Shown one piece after another: positions 1-7,219 of a stretch of 64,000 bases of DNA. The stretch is from assembly GCF_008801815.1 (NCBI RefSeq), contig NZ_VZOX01000010.1. One strand, given 5' to 3'. Both the position numbers and the translations under genes were made by a program. Numbering within the stretch: position 1 is the first letter of the stretch; each line of letters starts with the position of its first letter. The DNA comes from Edwardsiella anguillarum. GTDB taxonomy: Bacteria; Pseudomonadota; Gammaproteobacteria; Enterobacterales; Enterobacteriaceae. The notes beneath the pieces were generated by a model, which saw only the letters and a program-made list of their open reading frames with translations, was not told where the DNA came from and ran no database searches.

Positions 1-509
1 TCGATGATCTTCAGCGCAAAATCGATACTGGTGCCCGGTCCCTGGCTGGTCAGCAGGCGTACCCGCTCGTCATAGTAGGCCCGCTTATCCATCCATTTCT
101 CTGCGGGGATCTGGGACTTCATGCCCGGATAACCGGTCATATTGGCGATGGGAAACAGGTTGTGGTGCTGTAGGATCAGCGCTGGGGCAGCGCAGATGGC
201 GGCGATAAGACGCCCCTCCAGGTGCATCTGGCGGATCTTCTCGATCACCAGATCGCTATCGCGCAGGCACTCGGCACCGGCCAGTCCACCGGGCAGAATC
301 AGGGCATCGAAGGGTTCATCGGCCACCTGGACCAGCGTGGTATCCGCCAGCAGGCGTACGCCGCGCGAGCAGACGATCTCCCGGTTGCCGTCCGGCGCCG
401 CGCTGGCGCTGACGACCCGGATACCGGCGCGCACCAGCAGATCGATGGTGGTGACCGCTTCGGTCTCTTCACTGCCAGGTGCCAGACACACCAAGGCCGA
501 TACGCTCAT
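1..509 (-). CDS. yajL: YajL, second copy (3' end outside window)
   Basis: DJ-1/PfpI-family protein (protein/nucleotide deglycase and oxidative-stress chaperone in E. coli). This is a near-identical second copy of the intact gene at 6465-7052. The start codon is at 507-509 and the reading frame stays open to the window edge, so about 26 C-terminal codons are not visible. The five base differences from the other copy over 663 aligned bases include four inside this gene. Three are silent and one changes Met59 to Leu. The nucleophile-elbow Cys106 (AAICAAPA) is kept. The copy looks functional rather than decayed. In E. coli yajL is followed by thiI, so this outer copy is probably the one still joined to the chromosome on the left. 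Confidence 0.85.
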   Translation of the reverse strand, partial: MSVSALVCLAPGSEETEAVTTIDLLVRAGIRVVSASAAPDGNREIVCSRGVRLLADTTLVQVADEPFDALILPGGLAGAECLRDSDLVIEKIRQMHLEGRLIAAICAAPALILQHHNLFPIANMTGYPGMKSQIPAEKWMDKRAYYDERVRLLTSQGPGTSIDFALKII

Positions 510-676
510 AGGTTTGTTCCTTCCGTTTAATTAAATCAAAAAGCTGACGGTTTTCCGGCAGTGCCAGACCGTGGCTGCGGCCACAGCGGATCAGGTAGCC
601 GGTGATGTAGTCGATCTCGGTATGGCGTTGGGCCTGAACGTCCTGCAGCATCGAGGAGTGGTTGTCGTGGGTCAGG
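469..676 (-). pseudogene. panE: panE 3' fragment (C-terminal ~69 codons)
   Basis: This fragment matches the last part of the intact panE at 7012-7929, including the 41-base overlap with the yajL start. Identity to panE stops at about position 676, and a short unrelated sequence then leads into the island. There is no start region, NADPH-binding motif or catalytic Lys, so it cannot make ketopantoate reductase. It is the scar of the duplication that brackets the island. Confidence 0.9.
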
Positions 677-738
677 GACATGCCTTAATGTAAATGGCTG
701 GGCTCGCAACCGTGCAGATGGGAGAATTTGCGCCGGAA

Positions 739-776
739 GGGATCCGTTTGGGAAACGGAAAATATTGTACGTTAAG
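739..776 (+). repeat. Tn3-family-like 38-bp terminal inverted repeat, copy 1
   Basis: The 38-bp sequence begins GGGATCCGTTTGGG and ends ATTGTACGTTAAG, the length and inner end (TACGYTAAG) typical of Tn3/Tn21/Tn501-type transposon ends. It is 30/38 identical to the second copy at 5608-5645 and in the same orientation, so the transposon interior would lie to the right. No transposase is present. It starts 62 bp from the end of the left duplication. Confidence 0.75.
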
Positions 777-807
777 GTTGATTTTTAAACAGGAAAGTTT
801 TTGAACA

Positions 808-828
808 CGGCACCTGTTACAGGTGCCG
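808..828 (-). terminator. Candidate terminator hairpin of the island operon
   Basis: A perfect 9-bp stem with a 3-base loop (CGGCACCTG / CAGGTGCCG) lies 10 bases beyond the stop codon of the last operon gene. The downstream minus-strand sequence is U-containing but has no clean U-run, so termination strength is uncertain. Confidence 0.55.
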
Positions 829-837
829 CAAGGCGGG

Positions 838-2046
838 TTATGTTGAAGGGGGAGAGCTAGCTTGTGTCTTGGACTGCGCGGAATCCAGTTGGCGATAAGC
901 CAGAACTGCTGAATATAGTGCGAGTAGACAGCAACAGAAGGCAAACATGAATATTGCCGGGTAACCAAAGATCGAAACAATCATCCCGCCTATCAAACCT
1001 GATATGAGGATACCAATGTCGAAACAAGATTCATAAGTGCTGAGAGCGAGTCCAATATTTTCATCAGGCATACTCTTTATGGCTGGTAATGCTAACAGTG
1101 GGTATACCATGGATAATCCGAAGCCTGTTAAGAAAGAACCCAGCATTGCTACCCAGGGAGTAAATGCCATACTGATTAGAAACAACCCCGTAGCCTCGAC
1201 ACAAAGAGAAAAGATGGTCATTCCAAGCCCGGAACTATCAGCTTTCCATCCCAGCGTAAGTCTTGAAAGAACGTAGCCCACGCCAAAAAGTGAGATGGCA
1301 ATTGCAGCTTGTTCTCCCCAGTTGTTTTGCATAAATAGCAGGACTAGGAAGCCAGTGATAGATGCATATCCGATGTTAGCCAGAGAGAAACCGGATCCTG
1401 CTTTCCATACACGTTTGATGGCGTAGCCAAGAGAGACATGATTTGCTGTCGGAGAGACGGCGACCGGCTTAACTAACATGACAACAATAAAACCAAGAAG
1501 AGGTAATAAAGTCATAATTAGCGCAGATATATTCAGACCTGAATGACTATAAGACCAAGTGCCTACGAAATTGCCTATGGCAAGTCCCAGGAACATGGCG
1601 ATACCTACCCAGGACATGATCTTGCCTGCATGAGATTTTCCTACTAGTCCGATTGGCCAAGTTCCACTACAAGTAAAAATAAGACTTTCACCAATCCCCA
1701 TAAAGACACGGGAAAGCAGAATTACGCTATACGCTGCTTGGGAAGGAGGAAGTAAAATGAATGTCAGCCAGCAAATCAGCCCCGCCGAAACCGTTAATGA
1801 GAGACCCAGCGTCATACCTTTTCTCGGGCCATGGTTATCGGAATAGCGTCCAGCAAAAGCGCGAGAAAAGAGAGTGGCGATAGATTCTGTAGCAATAACT
1901 AAACCAACATAGAATGCTGAATAACCAGCAATTTTGTTGACATATAGCGGAAGAATGGCCAGCGATAACCCTAGACTAATTATAGCAAGAAAAAGAATGC
2001 TGGCCACCAATGTTGCGGCAATTAAGTTATTCTGGATTTTGTACAT
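838..2046 (-). CDS. MFS transporter (YhhS/YfcJ-like), probable exporter
   Basis: A 402-residue protein with about 12 hydrophobic segments and the MFS motif A near residues 65-77 (GRYSDNHGPRK). The N-terminal half (SAFYVGLVIATESIATLFSR) resembles the YhhS/YfcJ group of putative efflux permeases. It is the last gene of a five-gene unit and its start overlaps the formyltransferase stop by 20 bases, which suggests translational coupling. I infer export of the pathway product or uptake of its precursor. The sequence alone does not give the substrate or the direction. Base composition is clearly more AT-rich than the flanking core genes, consistent with transfer. Confidence 0.85.
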   Translation of the reverse strand: MYKIQNNLIAATLVASILFLAIISLGLSLAILPLYVNKIAGYSAFYVGLVIATESIATLFSRAFAGRYSDNHGPRKGMTLGLSLTVSAGLICWLTFILLPPSQAAYSVILLSRVFMGIGESLIFTCSGTWPIGLVGKSHAGKIMSWVGIAMFLGLAIGNFVGTWSYSHSGLNISALIMTLLPLLGFIVVMLVKPVAVSPTANHVSLGYAIKRVWKAGSGFSLANIGYASITGFLVLLFMQNNWGEQAAIAISLFGVGYVLSRLTLGWKADSSGLGMTIFSLCVEATGLFLISMAFTPWVAMLGSFLTGFGLSMVYPLLALPAIKSMPDENIGLALSTYESCFDIGILISGLIGGMIVSIFGYPAIFMFAFCCCLLALYSAVLAYRQLDSAQSKTQASSPPST

Positions 2047-2656
2047 TCATGTAATCCTTATATATTATCTTATTTCCGGATATCATTAAGTTTCCATCCA
2101 AAAAAGATAGAATTGCACGATAAATCATCTTTTGCTCAACCTCAATGATAGCCTGGCGTAGGTCATTTTCTGTCATACCATTGTAGATCCTGACGGGTTC
2201 TTGATCTATAATAGGTCCTGCATCCACTTCCTCATTAATAAAATGCAAAGTAGCCCCGGTAATGCGTAGTCCCATATCTAGAGATTTTTGTTGAGCCTTA
2301 TCTCCTGGTAGCGCAGGAAGTAAAGAAGGGTGTGTATTCATGGTGATTGAACCAAATTCCATAGCAAATTCCCTCGTAAAAATTCGCCTAAAACCTCCAA
2401 GAATAACTAAATCTATCTGGTTAGCACGTAAGATGCCTGCAATATGCTCATCAAATGCACTGCGTGAACTGAAATCTTTATGATTTACCATATTCACCTT
2501 ACGCCCCAAAAAAAGAGGGTTAGAAGATGAGGTAAACTCTATATTATTTGTTATAATAACACTCAGTTCCGCAGTTATTCGACTTTTGTCCACGGCATTG
2601 ATAACAGACTGAATCAAACTACCTCGTCCTGAAAATAGAAATGCTACTTTTTTCAT
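2027..2656 (-). CDS. PurN-like 10-formyltetrahydrofolate formyltransferase
   Basis: A 209-residue formyltransferase-fold protein close in length to PurN. It has the N-terminal phosphate loop (FSGRGS, residues 8-13) and the core NTHPSLLP. The three catalytic residues of PurN are present as Asn107, His109 and Asp145 (HFINEEVDAGPI), so chemistry with 10-formyl-THF on an amine is likely. Within a modified-nucleobase operon it more likely formylates a pathway intermediate than glycinamide ribotide, but that is inference; a spare purN cannot be excluded. It overlaps the amidohydrolase stop by 4 bases (ATGA) and the transporter start by 20, so the three are tightly coupled. Confidence 0.85.
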   Translation of the reverse strand: MKKVAFLFSGRGSLIQSVINAVDKSRITAELSVIITNNIEFTSSSNPLFLGRKVNMVNHKDFSSRSAFDEHIAGILRANQIDLVILGGFRRIFTREFAMEFGSITMNTHPSLLPALPGDKAQQKSLDMGLRITGATLHFINEEVDAGPIIDQEPVRIYNGMTENDLRQAIIEVEQKMIYRAILSFLDGNLMISGNKIIYKDYMNVQNPE

Positions 2657-3942
2657 AATTTAACTCGCTCTCTTAGAGTTTTGAATCTCGCATCATTTTC
2701 TATAGTGCTGTTCTTGGCAAATTGTCCATCGATAATAATTTCATTACCATCGATTAACACGTAGGAAGGATTTTCATTGTTTAATAACTTGAGCAACGAA
2801 ACAGGAGTGTTAATGTAGTCAGTATCAATTTTTGATTTTTCAAAAAAAATTAAATCAGCTTTGTAATTACTTTTTATTTTTCCAACATTATCCAGCCCCA
2901 GTGTTTTTGCTCCACCTTCGGTTAGAAAATGAAGCGCTTTTGTTGCTGTTATTTTTTTATTAAAATCAGCGTCTCCATGGTGATATAATGCAAACATCGC
3001 ATCAAATGTAAGGTTGTTGCCTGGATTTACCATTGCAGCGTCGGTTCCTAATCCGATATTCAGGTTATTCATCAGTTCAGCAAGTGGTAGCGTACCTGCG
3101 CCAACAAAACTATTACTAACGGGACAATGAATTATATTGGACTGGGCTTCTTTAAGCAGACTGATATCTTTCTCTGAAAGATGGCAGCAATGTACAAGAG
3201 TTGTGCTTTGATCAAGTATATTCAAGTCAGCTAACCGTTGAATACCGCTCTTTCCATACTTATGAATATGAAGTTCGACCTGAATTTTCCCTTCATGAAC
3301 ATGTAGGATGAATCTAGTATTATTCTTTTTCGCTATTTGATGCAACTCTAGAAGAAGTTGATCATCTGCTGACAACTCGGATGCCGTGGCTGGAGTAATG
3401 GAAATTAATAAATCCTGATATAACGAGAGAGCTGAATCAAACTTATCAAGTGCAGTCTCTACAGAACTATTTTGAGGACTATGCCCTTTTCCAACCCAAG
3501 TATTACTCTGGCAAAAATTCACTACACAACGGCATCCTATAAATTTAGCAGCCTTAATATCATCATCTGCACGACTTGTGAACAAGCCGAAAGTTGTTAC
3601 GCCCTTTTGGATCCCAGAAGTAAGAGCCTTTAGCGCAGCAATATATTGACCTTCTGGAGTTTCTATTTTGTTATTTCTGTGAACAGAATCCAGAACTATA
3701 TCAATTGGTGATGCATCAAGAATGCTACCATAAATTTCTTTACTGGGGTGAATGTGGGCGTTAACAAGGCCTGGAAACGCAATAAGGTGCTCTGACTCAA
3801 TGACAGTAACATCGTTACTTACTGAAATGTTTTTTCCTGTTTCGATGATTATCCCGTCCACAATATAGATATCACCACTTATGAGTAACATGGTGACAGA
3901 ATCGAGATATTTTATTCCTTTGAAAAGAGTCTTCCGTTTCAC
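2653..3942 (-). CDS. Amidohydrolase-superfamily deaminase/hydrolase (AtzA/TrzN/SsnA-like)
   Basis: A 429-residue metal-dependent hydrolase. It has the metal-binding HxH (His63, His65 in NAHIHPS), the strand-5 HVHEG (His214-Glu217), the later HCCH (His251/His254) and the terminal GTDAA (Asp301), in the order seen in chlorohydrolase, guanine-deaminase and related aminohydrolases. These enzymes hydrolyse C-N bonds on purine, pyrimidine or triazine rings. Start is GTG at 3940-3942 with an AGGAG site 8 bases upstream. It follows the DUF84 gene after 68 bases and overlaps the formyltransferase by 4 bases. A role in deaminating or opening a modified base fits the neighbours; the substrate is unknown. 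Confidence 0.85.
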   Translation of the reverse strand: MKRKTLFKGIKYLDSVTMLLISGDIYIVDGIIIETGKNISVSNDVTVIESEHLIAFPGLVNAHIHPSKEIYGSILDASPIDIVLDSVHRNNKIETPEGQYIAALKALTSGIQKGVTTFGLFTSRADDDIKAAKFIGCRCVVNFCQSNTWVGKGHSPQNSSVETALDKFDSALSLYQDLLISITPATASELSADDQLLLELHQIAKKNNTRFILHVHEGKIQVELHIHKYGKSGIQRLADLNILDQSTTLVHCCHLSEKDISLLKEAQSNIIHCPVSNSFVGAGTLPLAELMNNLNIGLGTDAAMVNPGNNLTFDAMFALYHHGDADFNKKITATKALHFLTEGGAKTLGLDNVGKIKSNYKADLIFFEKSKIDTDYINTPVSLLKLLNNENPSYVLIDGNEIIIDGQFAKNSTIENDARFKTLRERVKL

Positions 3943-4010
3943 AAATTAACTCCTGCTGATGGTATAGAATTGCACCCAATAGCTATATTAACTAAATTTG
4001 GCGCCTATAT

Positions 4011-4568
4011 TTATAAATTCATTGAATTTTGTTTTGCAATCATAGAACCCAGCGCACATCGCAGTGCAGTATTAAATTCATCTGAGCGAGTATACATCCC
4101 GTCACTAAGGACTCCGTTGGTTCCCAGTCGCTCCAGATCTTCCCGTGATACTGATACAAACTTTTCCAGTACTAAATCAGAAAGTTTCATGTTGCGTGAT
4201 AGGCCATTGGCAACGTCATCTGGCAGCATGATTTTTCCGCTGCAACCATAAAACATTTTTCCGCTTGCAACATGTTTCAACACGGCCCAACCATACAGAA
4301 ATGTTCCAAATGGGGTCGTTTCCGTGAGTCCCTCAAGAGCGATGATTAAATCAACCTCACGACCAAATCCAGCTTGAAAATTTTCGATACGCCTATGGCA
4401 ACCAACCAATGCTTCTTCGTCTGAATCTGGTGTTTCACTCACATCGGAGGATACGGTATAACATCCTAACGAGAAATTACTAAACGCCAAACTGCATATT
4501 TCTTTGGTTGCTTTTATTTTTGCACTGTTTTCAGAGCATAAAGCAATAACAGGGTATTTATTCTGCAT
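4011..4568 (-). CDS. DUF84/YjjX-type non-canonical NTP phosphatase
   Basis: A 185-residue protein resembling E. coli YjjX, which hydrolyses ITP/XTP. Shared blocks are the N-terminal SENSAKIKAT (cf. TTNPAKIQA), SDEEALVGCHRRIEN (cf. GSEETRAGARNRVDN), LIIALEG (cf. VAIEAG) and the C-terminal NGVLSDGMYTRSDEF (cf. IGVFTAGKLTRSSVY). The family releases phosphate from triphosphates of unusual bases. Here it may supply a dephosphorylated intermediate or protect the host from a toxic nucleotide; both are inference. Its start overlaps the end of the thymidylate-synthase-like gene by 11 bases with a GAGG site just upstream, so the two are probably made together. Confidence 0.75.
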   Translation of the reverse strand: MQNKYPVIALCSENSAKIKATKEICSLAFSNFSLGCYTVSSDVSETPDSDEEALVGCHRRIENFQAGFGREVDLIIALEGLTETTPFGTFLYGWAVLKHVASGKMFYGCSGKIMLPDDVANGLSRNMKLSDLVLEKFVSVSREDLERLGTNGVLSDGMYTRSDEFNTALRCALGSMIAKQNSMNL

Positions 4569-5415
4569 GTGACCTCACCCATTTAATAACAGATGTATTA
4601 TTCTTTTCATTTAAAATATCAGAAAGCGTATCTTTTGCTGAGTCAATCAATGGCATTCTTTCCTGGTATTTATCTACTATCTTATTTTCGATTACCTCAT
4701 GAGCTTTTTGCAGGGTTTTGTTGTATATCTGAGTGAAGGTTGTTTTCATTACAGTTGTACCTAAGTCTAGATCCGTCATTCCACTCTGACATAAATCTTT
4801 CCACATCAACTCATGTATAAAGGAAAAAAATCCCATGTCATAAGGTAGCCCAGTAATAACATCGGTGCTTCGGGATGTGGTTTCACAGTGAAGGGTATTG
4901 TTTTTTATATAGAACTGTATGCCAATGGTACAGGGGAAATCTTTTGTATCAGATTTATGGTAGCTCTGATTTATATTTATAATGGCTCGGCGGGTATCTC
5001 TGTTGGCCATGAGAACATGTTTAACCCAGTTATATTGGTTTCCATGATCTTGCACCGGCTCATAAAATAAATAATATCCATAGTTTGAATTTACATTACC
5101 ATTCTCATCGGTCAGGCTCATCCAGAATTTTGATGCTTTCGCCAGCCCATCTTCAGCTTTCAAACTTCCCTGAAAGTACGCGACAAACTCTCTAGCCAGA
5201 TACCTGATAGCCCCAAGTCTGGCGGTATGAAGTCTATTCATTGGTTGCTTTAATAAATAGTTTACACCGTATGCCTGCTGCGCATCACCAGCACGTGAAG
5301 AAATTAATTCTCCTTTTGAAAGAATATGATATATGCCACTTTTGACAAGTTCATCTACGGAATCTGCTGCAATTGTATGGAATTGATTACCAGAGATTAT
5401 AGAATTACTTTTCAT
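4558..5415 (-). CDS. Thymidylate-synthase-fold protein, probable (d)CMP hydroxymethylase type
   Basis: A 285-residue ThyA-superfamily protein. The start at 5413-5415 is preferred over an in-frame ATG 27 bases upstream because AAAGGA lies at good spacing. Landmarks aligned to E. coli ThyA are Glu76 (REFVAYFQG), Trp98 in FWMSLTDENG, TRR (141-143), the nucleophile Cys162 in DFPCTIGIQFY, and Arg182/Asp185 in SRSTDV. The dUMP-base reader Asn177 of ThyA is Asp193 here (GLPYDMG). That change is known from T4 dCMP hydroxymethylase and the CMP hydroxymethylase MilA, and it favours cytosine. The His207/Tyr209 segment that reads the deoxyribose in ThyA is not conserved, so sugar preference may differ. 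First gene of the operon. I infer methylene-THF-dependent 5-hydroxymethylation of a cytosine nucleotide. Confidence 0.8.
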   Translation of the reverse strand: MKSNSIISGNQFHTIAADSVDELVKSGIYHILSKGELISSRAGDAQQAYGVNYLLKQPMNRLHTARLGAIRYLAREFVAYFQGSLKAEDGLAKASKFWMSLTDENGNVNSNYGYYLFYEPVQDHGNQYNWVKHVLMANRDTRRAIININQSYHKSDTKDFPCTIGIQFYIKNNTLHCETTSRSTDVITGLPYDMGFFSFIHELMWKDLCQSGMTDLDLGTTVMKTTFTQIYNKTLQKAHEVIENKIVDKYQERMPLIDSAKDTLSDILNEKNNTSVIKWVRSHAE

Positions 5416-5783
5416 GATGCATCCTTTACCAAGAAAACACATGTTACTCGTTCAGAATAACGTCTATCTTTTTGTTGTCCATATCTTTTTAATTAAAATT
5501 TTAAGTATTGAAGTCTCTTTACTTAATTAATAACCTCATCAAATAGTAAAATAAAATATATTGACCTGAGATATATTTAGTATTGCCGGCTCCTTATTGT
5601 CTATACAGGGGTCAGTTTGGATATCGAAAATTATTGTACGCTAAGATTAATATTTTATATTTTCTTTGCCAACAAGAATAATGACCTGGAATTACTCATG
5701 GACGCAGCCTAATGGTGGACCATGGAAATGAAACTGGAGCACTTTAAGAAAGCCAGAAAAATCATAGCTCTTGTATAGATCAG
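5416..5783. other. AT-rich leader region of the island operon
   Basis: No credible gene is visible. The part from 5416 to 5607 is very AT-rich and must hold the promoter of the minus-strand operon, though I cannot assign a convincing -35/-10 pair. The Tn3-type repeat at 5608-5645 and a short stretch of unknown origin (5646-5783) fill the rest. Confidence 0.6.
5608..5645 (+). repeat. Tn3-family-like 38-bp terminal inverted repeat, copy 2
   Basis: The 38-bp sequence starts GGGGTCAGTTTGG and ends ATTGTACGCTAAG, a textbook Tn3/Tn21/Tn501-like end. It points to the right, toward the recombinase remnant at 5784-6279, which is therefore probably part of the same decayed transposon. No matching right-hand end was found before the yajL copy. 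Confidence 0.85.
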
Positions 5784-6279
5784 TCACTCCGCTTCTGATT
5801 GATTTTCTCGATATAGTGCCTGAATTCGATATATCTGTGAGAGGCTGTAGTCCGTGGCATCTGCTGTTTCACTGATACTCAGGTTCTTCATCTGTGGTAG
5901 TACAGGATCTTTCTGATGTCGCTTCTGATCGGCCTGTTTACCCCGATATTTTCCCAATGTATGCGCCCGTTCAATTCCCTGTTTCTGCGGCTGGCGGTGG
6001 CTCAGCCAGTTTTTATGTGGCATTGCGGCCATCAGGTCGATAAGCATGTTATTGATGGCGGTTATCAACGGCATGGGTGATCGGGTCGGCCTGCGAAGGG
6101 GTTTTATCTGAAAGTGCCTGCCATGAGGTGGGGAAATCCAAGCTGACAATCCGCAGTTCATGTTGTTCTATCCGCTTTTTCAGCGTCATCCAGTCGCTGT
6201 TGCTGAGACGGATCAGGCGGTCTATCTGCTTGACCAGCAAAATATCATTGTGGTGACTGTCTATCAGTAAGGACTTCAT
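5784..6279 (-). pseudogene. Frameshifted, N-terminally truncated serine recombinase (resolvase)
   Basis: Two overlapping minus-strand frames together give one resolvase-like protein. The first part (6279 to about 6060) reads ILLVKQIDRLIRLSNSDW and RIVSLDFPTSW. The second (about 6060 to 5784) reads AINNMLIDLMAAMPHK, QKQGIERA, GKYRGKQADQKRHQK and a C-terminal helix-turn-helix (LSISETADATDYSLSQIYR). A frameshift near 6060 separates them. The N-terminal segment that should carry the catalytic Ser is missing upstream of 6279. The product cannot be active. It is a remnant of a Tn3-type or similar element. Confidence 0.85.
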
Positions 6280-6464
6280 TTGGTAAACGGAGCCCTTACT
6301 GATGGGGGAAGTAAATATTTGTGATCGCCTAGAGAGTATGATGAATTTATAAAAACTGCATACATGGTTAAGGCTTATATTTTTGCCAGATGGATTCTAT
6401 TTTAGGTGGGGTATTGCCCCGCGACGCAGCGGCTCCCCGTGTGGTGGAGAGCCTGGAGGGCGGG

Positions 6465-7052
6465 TTAGTGGTAGTCGTGGATGCCGGCGGCGGTGACCAG
6501 CTGCGCCGCCACCGCGGCCGCTTTCTCTCTGCCCAGCAGAATATCGATGATCTTCAGCGCAAAATCGATACTGGTGCCCGGTCCCTGGCTGGTCAGCAGG
6601 CGTACCCGCTCGTCATAGTAGGCCCGCTTATCCATCCATTTCTCTGCGGGGATCTGGGATTTCATGCCCGGATAACCGGTCATATTGGCGATGGGAAACA
6701 GGTTGTGGTGCTGTAGGATCAGCGCTGGGGCAGCGCAGATGGCGGCGATAAGACGCCCCTCCAGGTGCATCTGGCGGATCTTCTCGATCACCAGATCGCT
6801 ATCGCGCAGGCACTCGGCACCGGCCAGTCCACCGGGCAGGATCAGGGCATCGAAGGGCTCATCGGCCACCTGGACCATCGTGGTATCCGCCAGCAGGCGT
6901 ACGCCGCGCGAGCAGACGATCTCCCGGTTGCCGTCCGGCGCCGCGCTGGCGCTGACGACCCGGATACCGGCGCGCACCAGCAGATCGATGGTGGTGACCG
7001 CTTCGGTCTCTTCACTGCCAGGTGCCAGACACACCAAGGCCGATACGCTCAT
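6465..7052 (-). CDS. yajL: YajL, DJ-1/PfpI-family deglycase/chaperone (intact copy)
   Basis: A 195-residue protein of the DJ-1 superfamily, the usual length for YajL. The nucleophile-elbow Cys106 is in AAICAAPA, and the family Glu lies in PGSEETEA near residue 15. In E. coli it protects proteins and nucleotides from glyoxal damage and aids thiol homeostasis in the cytoplasm. An AAGGA site precedes the ATG at 7050-7052. The gene overlaps the end of panE by 41 bases, as in E. coli. The old name thiJ reflects a supposed thiamin role that is not supported. A second copy lies at 1-509. Confidence 0.95.
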   Translation of the reverse strand: MSVSALVCLAPGSEETEAVTTIDLLVRAGIRVVSASAAPDGNREIVCSRGVRLLADTTMVQVADEPFDALILPGGLAGAECLRDSDLVIEKIRQMHLEGRLIAAICAAPALILQHHNLFPIANMTGYPGMKSQIPAEKWMDKRAYYDERVRLLTSQGPGTSIDFALKIIDILLGREKAAAVAAQLVTAAGIHDYH

Positions 7053-7219
7053 AGGTTTGTTCCTTCCGTTTAATTAAATCAAAAAGCTGACGGTTTTCCG
7101 GCAGCGCCAGACCGTGGCTGCGGCCACAGCGGATCAGGTAGCCGGTGATGTAGTCGATCTCGGTATGGCGTTGGGCCTGAACGTCCTGCAGCATCGAGGA
7201 GTGGTTATCGGCGGTCAGG
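6544..7219. repeat. Right copy of direct panE'-yajL duplication
   Basis: Partner of 1-676 at an offset of 6543 bases. This copy is continuous with the complete panE gene, while the left copy breaks off inside panE. It marks the right border of the island together with the gene-free stretch 6280-6464, in which I see no coding or mobile sequence. Confidence 0.95.

Larger units (their letters stand above)
1..676. repeat. Left copy of direct panE'-yajL duplication
   Basis: Positions 1-663 align without gaps to 6544-7206 with 5 mismatches; similarity then frays out by 676. The repeat continues beyond the left edge of the window, so its full length is unknown. Both copies are in the same orientation. 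With the island between them, this is the arrangement expected from a single-crossover integration or an unequal recombination event. Confidence 0.95.

Noticed and set aside
142..534. 130-codon plus-strand frame opposite yajL, repeated at 6685-7077
   Set aside because: Its duplication only reflects the duplication of yajL. There is no similarity, signal or ribosome site.
739..5645. The operon as a composite Tn3 transposon
   Set aside because: The two Tn3-type ends are in the same orientation, not inverted, and no transposase is present. They cannot define a simple mobile unit.
6280..6464. Further mobile-element end between the recombinase remnant and yajL
   Set aside because: I looked for a right-hand Tn3-type end (CTTARCGTACAAT... 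orientation) and found none; the stretch shows no gene or clear repeat.
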